Of a stretch of DNA of 64,000 nucleotides, positions 57,568-64,000 are shown piece by piece. The position numbers were made by a program, and so were the translations under genes. How positions within the stretch are numbered: the stretch's first letter is position 1; the number at the start of each line of letters is the position of its first letter. Source of the stretch: Pseudomonas sp. ISL-84 (GTDB lineage Bacteria; Bacillota; Bacilli; Bacillales; Cytobacillaceae); NCBI GenBank assembly GCA_018613035.1, contig JAGGRA010000032.1, positions 38,321-102,320 on the forward strand, read 5' to 3'. The notes under the pieces are model-generated. The model saw only the letters and a list, made by a program, of their open reading frames with translations. It was not told where the DNA came from and ran no database searches.

Positions 57568-57659
57568 TAGAATAAAAGTTATTAAGATAATCCAACCTCC
57601 AAGCTATGTTTAAAAATGCTTTATTAACACCTTGGGGATATGGCCAATATGCTTATAAT
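57568..57659 (+). promoter_or_regulatory. Two promoter candidates for asd-dapG
   Basis: The first is an extended -10, TGTTAGAAT, with TAGAAT at 57568-57573 and no good -35 box. The second has TTGGGG at 57632-57637 and a perfect TATAAT at 57654-57659, spaced 16 bp. Both lie in the 297-base gap before asd and after spoVFB. Confidence 0.5.
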
Positions 57660-57670
57660 ATAAATGGATA

Positions 57671-57725
57671 CCTGCCATTCTAACGTTAAAGGCAGGAAGG
57701 CGGCTGCCAATTTAATTTGGCCGCC
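57671..57725 (+). promoter_or_regulatory. Leader hairpins upstream of asd
   Basis: CCTGCC (57671-57676) pairs with GGCAGG (57691-57696), and right after it GGCGGC (57699-57704) pairs with GCCGCC (57720-57725) around an AT-rich loop with CCAA/TTGG. No long T-run follows the second stem (GTTCTATT only). They would lie at the start of a transcript from the second promoter. It does not look like the lysine riboswitch. Confidence 0.5.
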
Positions 57726-57813
57726 GTTCTATTGAATTCTGGGCATATTGCTTTTTCACTAAAAAACTAATTTTGCTAGAAAAATATATTGGTACTGGAA
57801 GGGGAAAAGGAAA

Positions 57814-58863
57814 TTGGAACAGAAAAAAGGATTTCATGTAGCAGTAGTAGGTGCAACTGGCGCAGTTGGCCAGCAAATGATTCAAACACTTGAAAACAGA
57901 GATTTTCCTATCTCACAATTAACTCTTTTATCATCAGCACGTTCTGCAGGTTCGAAGGTTACTTTTAAAGGCCAGGAGTTTACCGTTCAGGAAGCAAAGC
58001 CTGAAAGCTTTAAAGGTGTGGATATCGCATTATTCAGTGCTGGAGGCAGCGTCTCACAAGAGCTTGCCCCCCATGCGGTTGAACACGGTGCAATTGTGGT
58101 AGATAATACAAGTGCTTTCCGTATGGATCCAAATGTGCCGCTTGTTGTTCCTGAGGTTAACGAAGAGGATCTTAACAAGCATAATGGCATTATTGCGAAT
58201 CCAAACTGTTCTACCATCCAAATGGTTGTTGCCCTTCAGCCTGTTAAGGAAAAGTACGGTTTGAAAAAAGTAATTGTATCTACTTACCAGGCTGTATCAG
58301 GTTCAGGAGCAGCAGCTGTAGATGAGCTTAACGAGCAGACAAAGGCAATTATTAATCATGAAGAGTTTGAACCGGCAATTCTTCCGGTCAAAGGCGATAA
58401 AAAGCACTATCAAATTGCTTTCAATGCGATTCCGCAAATTGATAAGTTTCAGGATAATGGATACACTTTTGAAGAGATGAAAATGATTAACGAAACAAAG
58501 AAAATTATGCATATGCCGGAACTGCAAGTGGCAGCTACATGCGTGCGCCTTCCGGTGGCAACAGGCCATTCGGAGTCACTTTATTTTGAAGTGAATTCAA
58601 ATGATATTACGGCGAACGAAGTAAAGAGCCTTCTCGAAAATGCACCAGGAGTTGTCCTGCAGGATGATCCGGCAAACCAGATCTACCCGATGCCTGCTGA
58701 TTGTGTTGGGAAAAATGATGTATTCGTCGGCCGTATCCGCAAAGACTTGGATGAGGATAAAGGCTTCCATATGTGGGTTGTTTCTGATAATCTTCTAAAA
58801 GGGGCAGCATGGAACTCCGTGCAAATTGCCGAAAGTTTAATTAAGCTTGGTTTAGTCAAGTAG
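57814..58863 (+). CDS. asd: Aspartate-semialdehyde dehydrogenase
   Basis: Asd reduces aspartyl phosphate to aspartate semialdehyde, the branch point to lysine, DPA, threonine and methionine. The start is TTG 57814 ([20 protein letters not shown]), after GGAAGGGG and AAAGGAAA. The 349-aa protein has the NADP-binding GATGAVG, catalytic Cys132 in [10 protein letters not shown], and [14 protein letters not shown] near the second active-site region. Length is normal. The dapG gene follows after 44 bases. Confidence 0.97.
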   Translation: MEQKKGFHVAVVGATGAVGQQMIQTLENRDFPISQLTLLSSARSAGSKVTFKGQEFTVQEAKPESFKGVDIALFSAGGSVSQELAPHAVEHGAIVVDNTSAFRMDPNVPLVVPEVNEEDLNKHNGIIANPNCSTIQMVVALQPVKEKYGLKKVIVSTYQAVSGSGAAAVDELNEQTKAIINHEEFEPAILPVKGDKKHYQIAFNAIPQIDKFQDNGYTFEEMKMINETKKIMHMPELQVAATCVRLPVATGHSESLYFEVNSNDITANEVKSLLENAPGVVLQDDPANQIYPMPADCVGKNDVFVGRIRKDLDEDKGFHMWVVSDNLLKGAAWNSVQIAESLIKLGLVK

Positions 58864-58907
58864 TTAACGAGTTTCTCTTCATGTAAAGAGAAGTTAGAGG
58901 TGTTTTA

Positions 58908-60149
58908 ATGAATATTATCGTTCAAAAATATGGAGGCACATCAGTACGCGATGCAGATAGCCGTGAACATGCGCTTAAGCATATTCAGAAAGCGCTGGCT
59001 GATGGATATAAGGTTGTAGTTGTCGTTTCAGCAATGGGGAGAAAAGGTGACCCATATGCAACAGATACCTTGCTTTCCCTTGTAGAAGGAAGCAGCAAGA
59101 TTAGCAAGCGGGAAACAGACCTTCTTTTATCCTGCGGTGAAGTGATTTCGAGTGTCGTTTTTTCAAACATGCTCAAAGAGCACAGCATTAATGCTGCAGC
59201 CTTAACGGGTGCGCAGGCAGGGTTTAGGACAAATAATGATCATACAAACGCAAAAATTATTGATATGAAATGTGACAGGCTTCTAAAAGAATTAGAAGAT
59301 CATGATGTAATCGTCGTGGCAGGCTTCCAGGGGTCTTCGAAGAACGGTGATGTTACCACAATCGGCAGGGGAGGCAGCGATACCTCCGCAGCTGCACTCG
59401 GTGCGGCACTAAATGCAGAGTGGATTGATATTTTTACAGATGTAGAAGGCATTATGACAGCTGACCCGCGAATTGCAGAAAATGCACGGCCGCTGTCAGT
59501 CGTGACCTACACTGAGGTCTGTAACATGGCATACCAGGGCGCGAAGGTTATTCACCCCCGCGCAGTAGAAATTGCAATGCAGGCAAAGATTCCAATCCGG
59601 ATCCGGTCAACTTATTCGGACAGTCCCGGAACTCTTGTCACAACTCTTAATAAAAATAGACGAGGTACAGATATTAAGGAACGGTCTGTTACCGGAATAG
59701 CACACCTTTCCAATGTAACCCAGATTAAGGTTCTTGCTAAAAAGGACCAATATGATCTTCAATCAGAGGTATTTAAGGCAATGGCAAACCAGGGGATCAG
59801 TGTAGACTTTATCAACATATATCCTAATGGTGTAAATTATACGGTAACTGAAGAAATGACCGACAAAGCCATTAGCATCCTAAAAAGCCTGGGCCATGAT
59901 CCGCTGGTGGAAAGAGAGTGCGCTAAAGTATCTGTCGTGGGAGCAGGTATGCAGGGGGTTCCTGGCGTGGCTTCCAGAATTGTTACGGCCCTATCCGAGC
60001 GGGGCATCCGCATTCTGCAATCTGCAGACAGCCATACAACCATCTGGGTTTTGGTTAAGCAAGCAGATCTTACAAAAGCTGTAAATGCCTTGCATGATGC
60101 TTTTCATCTTGAACAAGATCTGACAGAATATGAGAGAACAGATATTTAA
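58908..60149 (+). CDS. dapG: Aspartokinase I (diaminopimelate-sensitive type)
   Basis: DapG phosphorylates aspartate, the first step of the pathway. The 413-aa protein has the kinase motif IVQKYGGTSVRDADSREHAL (in part KYGGTSV), GRGGSDTSAAALGAALNAEW, and two C-terminal ACT domains (KVSVVGAGMQGVPGVASRIV). In B. subtilis, this isozyme is inhibited by meso-diaminopimelate. Position between asd and dapA supports isozyme I over LysC. The SD AGAGGTGTT precedes the ATG. Confidence 0.96.
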   Translation: MNIIVQKYGGTSVRDADSREHALKHIQKALADGYKVVVVVSAMGRKGDPYATDTLLSLVEGSSKISKRETDLLLSCGEVISSVVFSNMLKEHSINAAALTGAQAGFRTNNDHTNAKIIDMKCDRLLKELEDHDVIVVAGFQGSSKNGDVTTIGRGGSDTSAAALGAALNAEWIDIFTDVEGIMTADPRIAENARPLSVVTYTEVCNMAYQGAKVIHPRAVEIAMQAKIPIRIRSTYSDSPGTLVTTLNKNRRGTDIKERSVTGIAHLSNVTQIKVLAKKDQYDLQSEVFKAMANQGISVDFINIYPNGVNYTVTEEMTDKAISILKSLGHDPLVERECAKVSVVGAGMQGVPGVASRIVTALSERGIRILQSADSHTTIWVLVKQADLTKAVNALHDAFHLEQDLTEYERTDI

Positions 60150-60181
60150 TCTGTTGAAAAAATATAAAAGTTCATAAAGAT

Positions 60182-60302
60182 GGGTGAAAAGTACAGTAAA
60201 GAAAGCTGATGCAGCCCGTTAGAGGCCGCCTCGTCAAATGATAAACATCGGATCAGCTATCACGATAAGCTGATTTGGCCGGTGCTTTTCCCCGTACTTT
60301 TT
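60182..60302 (+). promoter_or_regulatory. Switch-like leader element between dapG and dapA
   Basis: AAAAGTAC (60187-60194) pairs perfectly with GTACTTTT (60294-60301), closing a 100-base structure that ends in a T-run. The same 5' strand (GGGTGAAAAG, 60182-60191) can instead pair with CTTTTCCCC (60284-60292). Inside, ATCAGCT (60252-60258) can pair with either of two AGCTGAT copies (60204-60210 or 60268-60274). Mutually exclusive stems ending in a T-run suggest an attenuator or riboswitch. I do not recognise it as a known class. Confidence 0.5.
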
Positions 60303-60325
60303 GAACAGCCGCAAGGAGTGTAAAA

Positions 60326-61192
60326 ATGGTTTTATTTGGTCGAGTATCCACAGCAATGGTAACGCCGTTCGATCATAAGGGACATATTGATTTCCCTAAA
60401 ACGACACAGCTTATCAATCATCTTATCGAAAACGGTACAGATTCAATCGTTGTAGCCGGAACAACCGGTGAGTCGCCAACATTGTCTAAAGAGGAAAAGC
60501 TGGCACTGTTCCAGCACGCAGTAAAGGTGGCTGACAAACGTGTACCCGTTATTGCCGGTACTGGCAGCAACAATACCTATGAATCAATCGAATTAACAAA
60601 AAAAGCAGAACAAATTGGTGTAGATGCGATCATGATCGTTGCGCCATATTACAATAAGCCAAATCAGGAAGGGCTGTATCAGCACTTCAAGGCAATCGCA
60701 GAAAATACGAAGCTTCCATTAATGGTATATAACATTCCTGGGCGTTCTTCCGTAAATATTCTGCCTGAGACGATTATCCGCCTCTCTAAAATTCCAAACA
60801 TCGTTGCAGTGAAGGAAGCGAGCGGTGATCTGAATGCAATGGCAAAAATCATTGCCAATACTGATGACGATTTCTTGCTTTATAGCGGTGATGATGGCCT
60901 TACTCTTCCATGTATGGCAATTGGAGGAACAGGAATTGTATCTGTTGCTTCTCATGTAATCGGAAACGAAATGCAGGAAATGGTCAATGCCTATCTTAAC
61001 GGTGATAATGAAAAGGCTGCAAAAATACACCAGCAGATTCTTCCGATTATGGAAGGGCTTTTCAATGCTCCAAGCCCAGTGCCTGTAAAAACAGCGCTTC
61101 AAATCAAAGGACTTGATGTCGGATCTGTCCGCCTGCCGATGGTTCCTTTAACTGAGCAAGAGCGAAATGCAATAACTGCATTATTCAAATAA
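60326..61192 (+). CDS. dapA: 4-hydroxy-tetrahydrodipicolinate synthase
   Basis: DapA condenses aspartate semialdehyde with pyruvate, the first committed step to lysine, peptidoglycan diaminopimelate and spore DPA. The 288-aa TIM-barrel enzyme has GTTGESPTLSKEEKL, Tyr135 in PLMVYNIPGR and the Schiff-base Lys163 in VAVKEASGDL. The SD GCAAGGAGTG precedes ATG 60326. It is separated from dapG by the leader element above and followed by a terminator. Confidence 0.98.
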   Translation: MVLFGRVSTAMVTPFDHKGHIDFPKTTQLINHLIENGTDSIVVAGTTGESPTLSKEEKLALFQHAVKVADKRVPVIAGTGSNNTYESIELTKKAEQIGVDAIMIVAPYYNKPNQEGLYQHFKAIAENTKLPLMVYNIPGRSSVNILPETIIRLSKIPNIVAVKEASGDLNAMAKIIANTDDDFLLYSGDDGLTLPCMAIGGTGIVSVASHVIGNEMQEMVNAYLNGDNEKAAKIHQQILPIMEGLFNAPSPVPVKTALQIKGLDVGSVRLPMVPLTEQERNAITALFK

Positions 61193-61206
61193 TTAAATTA
61201 AGAGTT

Positions 61207-61239
61207 AAGCCAATCAGATATTAAGCTGATTGGCTTTTT
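61207..61239 (+). terminator. Intrinsic terminator after dapA
   Basis: AAGCCAATCAG and CTGATTGGCTTTTT form a perfect 10-bp stem followed by T5. Confidence 0.92.
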
Positions 61240-61291
61240 CTGCTTCTATAAAGCAGGACTATGAAGAACATTCCCTTTTGCGCTAGGTAAT

Positions 61292-61798
61292 ATCGTCTTT
61301 ATGAAGGCACTATGCGGCCCAAATTTCGCTTACCATGGAAAGATCGTCTTTATGAAGCCACTATGAAGCCACTATGAAGCCCAAATTACACTTACCCATG
61401 GAAAGATCGTCTGTATAAAGCCTCGATGCGGCCCAAATTTCGCTTGGTCATGGAAAGATTGTCTTCATGAAGGCACTATGCAGCCCAAATTTCGCCTGTC
61501 CATGGAAAGATCGTCTTCATGAAGCCACTATGAAGCCCAAATTACACTTGCCCATGGAAAGATCGTCTGTATAAAGCCTCGATGCCGCCCAAATTTTGCT
61601 TGGTCATGGAAAGATTGTCTTCATGAAGGCACTATGCGGCCCAAATTTCGCTTACCCATGGAAAGATCGTCTTCATAAAGGCTCGATGCCGCCAGAATTT
61701 CGCTTGGTCATGGAAAGATCGTCTTCATAAACTCTCTATGAAGCCCATATTCTTCATCCATGGAAAAGAATCATCTTTATAAGTGCTCTATTACCCTA
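61292..61798. repeat. 52-bp tandem repeat array (about 9.5 units) with A-B-C pattern
   Basis: Units begin with ATCGTCTTTATGAAG or a close variant and end with CATGGAAAG. Starts: 61292, 61343, 61406, 61458, 61510, 61562, 61614, 61666, 61718 and a partial at 61770. Most are 52 bp; the first is 51 and the second is 63 because ACTATGAAGCC is duplicated. Three subtypes recur: A (GGCACTATGCGGCCC), B (GCCACTATGAAGCCC...TTACACTT) and C (GTATAAAGCCTCGATGC...CGCTTGGTCATGG), in the order A-B-C-A-B-C-A-C-B-like. No long open frame crosses it, and there are no unique spacers as in CRISPR. The flanking 61799-61959 shows nothing else I can name. Confidence 0.85.
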
Positions 61799-61959
61799 AT
61801 AAATCTCAATCAGAGAACAGAATCCAGTACATAAACCGCTTTTGTGAAGTAATAAAAACTGCACCTTCCAAAAAGCTGCCGTTATCAGGGGTGAAATCAT
61901 ATCCAAAGGATACTGAGTATTTCTAAGCCTGGCAGCGCTTACCCTTTGTATAAATTTGG

Positions 61960-61989
61960 TTGTCATGGTTTTAGGACATCAAGTATAAT
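61960..61989 (+). promoter_or_regulatory. Promoter of rnjB
   Basis: TTGTCA at 61960-61965 and TATAAT at 61984-61989 are 18 bp apart. It is the best sigma-A promoter in the window, and a transcript starting near 61996 would begin after the upstream in-frame codons, supporting the TTG start at 62039. Confidence 0.78.
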
Positions 61990-62038
61990 GATGATAACTG
62001 ATCTTGATCGGCTGAACATGCATGGGAGGAAACGTACA

Positions 62039-63706
62039 TTGAAAAAGAGACAGAATGAAAGCATCAAGTTAACAGCACTTGGAGGAGTCGGAGAACTGGG
62101 TAAAAATATGTATTTAGCAGAGGTAGACGAAGACATTTACGTTGTCGACGCGGGATTAATGTTCCCTGAAAATGAAATGCTCGGAATTGATATTGTAATC
62201 CCGGATATTACTTATCTAGTCCAAAATAAAGAAAGGGTACAGGGAATCTTTTTAACACATGGGCATGAGGATCATATCGGAGCCCTTTCTTATATATTGG
62301 CTAAGGTAAATGTTCCTGTTTATGGAACAAAGCTGACGCTTGCCCTTGCAAAGGCAAAATTGAAGGAACAGGAATACAAAGGTAAAGCCCAATTTATTGA
62401 AATAAATTCAGATTCAAAGCTTGAGTTCGATTCGGCTGAAGTTACCTTTTTTAGGACTAGCCACAGTATTCCGGACAGTGTGGGAGTTGCCATCCATACT
62501 TCAGAGGGTGCTATCGTATATACGGGCGATTTTAAGTTCGATCAGGCAGCAGCCTCGCTTTATAAGCCTGAAATAGGAAAAATGGCGCGTCTGGGCGAAG
62601 AGGGGGTACTATGCCTTCTATCCGACAGCACTGAAGCAGAAAAGCCAGGATATACAAACTCAGAAGCTAAAGTTGCCAGAGAAATGACAGCTGCCTTTTA
62701 TGCTGCCAAAGGAAGGGTATTTGCTGCTTCATTTGCTTCCGACCTAATCCGTATCCAGCATATTTTTGATGCTGCGCTGGAAACCGGCAGAAAAGTGGCG
62801 GTTGTTGGAAAAAGCCTTCAAAAAATTTATGATATAGCCCTTCAATTGGGATATCTGCAGGTTGGGGAAGACGTAATTATTCCCGTTTCGGAAATCGGAA
62901 AATACCGGGATAATGAAATCGCTGTACTTACGACTGGTTCTCAGGGGGAACCGATTGAAGCTCTTCAAAAAATGGCAAAGCAGTCCCACAGACAGGTAAA
63001 TATTAAAAAGGGGGATACAGTCCTGCTTGCCGCATCTCCGTTAAGGGGAACGGAAGTCTTTATTTTTAAAACAGTTGACATGCTATTCAGAGCCGGTGCT
63101 GAAGTGATTTCAGGAAAGGGTACGTTTAATACCTCCAGCCATGGAAGCCAGGAAGAGCTTAAATTCATGATCAACCTTATGAGTCCGAAATTTTTTATTC
63201 CGGTACATGGTGAATACCGTATGCTGAAGGCACACGCAGGCGTTGCTAAGGAGTGCGGTTTAACCAATGAACAAATCTTCATCCCGGATAAAGGGGATGT
63301 AGCTGAAATCAAAAACGGCAAAATTTTAACTGGCGGAAAAATCCCTTCCGGCAATGTTTTGATTGATGGTATTGGAGTAGGGGATGTTGGAAATATCGTT
63401 TTAAGAGACCGGAAGCTCCTCTCACAGGATGGAATTTTATTGGTTGTGGTCACCTTGAAAAAGCGTGAGAAAAAAATCTCAGCTGGCCCTGAAATCATTA
63501 CAAGAGGGTTCGTGTATGTCAGGGAATCAGAGAAGCTGCTTGAAGAAGCAGTCAAAATAGTAAAAGAAGCGGTCGAGCAAAATCTTGTCAGAGAAGCATT
63601 TGACTGGTCGGGTATAAAACAGGATATGCGAGACAGCCTGAATCAATATCTTTATGAAAAAACAAAACGGAGACCGATGATCCTGCCAATCCTTATGGAA
63701 GGTTAA
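62039..63706 (+). CDS. rnjB: Ribonuclease J2
   Basis: RNase J2 forms a complex with RNase J1 and takes part in mRNA decay and maturation; the B. subtilis homologue sits right after dapA. I choose TTG 62039 (MKKRQNESIKLTALGGVGEL), 7-9 bases after GGGAGGAAA; the frame is open back to 61946 but that part covers the promoter. The product is 555 aa, the same length I recall for B. subtilis. The metallo-beta-lactamase motif THGHEDHIGAL (H74, H76, D78, H79) is intact, followed by the beta-CASP domain and GSQGEPIEALQKMA, and a C-terminal domain. RNase J1 is encoded elsewhere in bacilli. Confidence 0.93.
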   Translation: MKKRQNESIKLTALGGVGELGKNMYLAEVDEDIYVVDAGLMFPENEMLGIDIVIPDITYLVQNKERVQGIFLTHGHEDHIGALSYILAKVNVPVYGTKLTLALAKAKLKEQEYKGKAQFIEINSDSKLEFDSAEVTFFRTSHSIPDSVGVAIHTSEGAIVYTGDFKFDQAAASLYKPEIGKMARLGEEGVLCLLSDSTEAEKPGYTNSEAKVAREMTAAFYAAKGRVFAASFASDLIRIQHIFDAALETGRKVAVVGKSLQKIYDIALQLGYLQVGEDVIIPVSEIGKYRDNEIAVLTTGSQGEPIEALQKMAKQSHRQVNIKKGDTVLLAASPLRGTEVFIFKTVDMLFRAGAEVISGKGTFNTSSHGSQEELKFMINLMSPKFFIPVHGEYRMLKAHAGVAKECGLTNEQIFIPDKGDVAEIKNGKILTGGKIPSGNVLIDGIGVGDVGNIVLRDRKLLSQDGILLVVVTLKKREKKISAGPEIITRGFVYVRESEKLLEEAVKIVKEAVEQNLVREAFDWSGIKQDMRDSLNQYLYEKTKRRPMILPILMEG

Positions 63707-63715
63707 TCGCCTTAG

Positions 63716-63745
63716 AAACAGTCTGGTAAGTGCCGGGCTGTTTTT
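63716..63745 (+). terminator. Intrinsic terminator after rnjB
   Basis: AAACAGTCTGG and CCGGGCTGTTT form a stem with one mismatch, followed by a T-run. Confidence 0.82.
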
Positions 63746-63783
63746 CTTTTTAGGTAACATTTATCTGCTCTGCTTTTAAATCT

Positions 63784-64000
63784 GGTTCTATAATATTTGT
63801 TGGGGTTCTTACACAATTTGAACATAAAAAATGCACGTAATCATCCAGTCTTTTATACTTGAGTTGTCGAGAAACAAGTATAGATTGGAGATACGTGCAT
63901 AATGAATTCTAACATAGTTTTGCCTGGTTTTGAAGGAGTAACGATTACGAAGATGGATGAAGTGGACGGGAGAATCTGTATTCATGCAGAGATGCCGGTT
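63784..64000 (+). mobile_element. Left end of an ISL3-family insertion sequence (cut by window)
   Basis: GGTTCTATAATATTTGTTGG at 63784 resembles the terminal inverted repeat of ISL3-family elements as I remember it (GGCTCTT...ATATTTGTTGGGGT). A transposase frame starts 118 bases inside. The right end and the target duplication lie outside the window. In B. subtilis, ylzJ and tepA follow rnjB; here the IS occupies that place. Confidence 0.75.
63902..64000 (+). CDS. ISL3-family transposase (N-terminal fragment, continues past window)
   Basis: ATG 63902 starts an open frame of 33 codons to the window edge (MNSNIVLPGFEGVTITKMDE, then VDGRICIHAEMPV). This N-terminus is the typical beginning of ISL3-family transposases, before the Cys-rich zinc-binding part that would follow. 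An imperfect GTATA/GTATC pair before the start is seen in the leader. Whether the full gene is intact cannot be judged. Confidence 0.78.
   Translation, partial: MNSNIVLPGFEGVTITKMDEVDGRICIHAEMPV

Noticed and set aside
57517..57813. Lysine riboswitch before asd
   Set aside because: I do not find the conserved lysine riboswitch core sequences; only simple hairpins are present.
61292..61798. CRISPR array
   Set aside because: Units are contiguous 52-bp direct repeats without unique spacers, and no cas genes are nearby.

Overview
The window is a contiguous stretch of chromosome from an endospore-forming, motile Bacillaceae bacterium (Bacillus subtilis-like; the genus cannot be fixed from sequence alone, but the gene set and repeats resemble Cytobacillus/Mesobacillus-type bacilli). 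Evidence: AT-rich DNA, strong AGGAGG-type ribosome binding sites with frequent TTG/GTG starts, a single-direction gene order matching the B. subtilis fla/che to dapA region, FliY and CheC/CheD proteins typical of Firmicutes, PolC-type DNA polymerase, and sporulation genes (ylxY, ymxH, spoVFA, spoVFB). Every real gene is on the + strand.

Layout. (1) 1-27109: the 3' part of the fla/che operon. It opens inside fliG, then fliH-I-J, a ylxF/MotE-like gene, fliK, flgD, a TIGR02530-type gene, flgE, swrD, fliL-M-Y, cheY, fliO/Z, fliP-Q-R, flhB-A-F-G, cheB-A-W-C-D, sigD, a DUF342/FapA gene, a small unknown gene and swrB. These genes build the export gate, switch, rod and hook and the chemotaxis signalling core, and end with the sigma factor for late flagellar genes. 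(2) 27110-32534: rpsB, tsf, pyrH, frr, uppS, cdsA (translation, UMP kinase, lipid carrier and phospholipid synthesis). (3) 32856-41836: dxr, rasP, proS, polC. (4) 41900-53622: the rimP-nusA-rnpM-ylxQ-infB-ylxP-rbfA-truB operon, then ribF, rpsO, pnp and ylxY. (5) 53664-57516: an M16 protease, ymxH and the dipicolinate synthase pair spoVFA/spoVFB. (6) 57517-63706: asd-dapG-dapA (aspartate to dihydrodipicolinate, which feeds both lysine/peptidoglycan and the DPA made by SpoVF) and rnjB (RNase J2). (7) 63784-64000: the left end of an ISL3-family insertion sequence, cut by the window edge.

No tRNA, rRNA, CRISPR array, prophage or defence island was seen. The coding content is ordinary core genome; what is unusual lies between genes. 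A family of MITE-like, nested-palindrome intergenic repeats is present as three full copies, one degenerate copy, one internal-deletion derivative and one minimal relic. A 52-bp tandem array with an apparent A-B-C higher-order period lies between dapA and rnjB. Several leader structures look regulatory: a switch-like element between dapG and dapA, a hairpin/SD pseudoknot before rpsO, a hairpin in the rimP-nusA leader, a hairpin between the SD and the TTG start of swrD, and hairpins before rpsB and asd. All coordinates were read by eye; no alignment, folding or database search was run.
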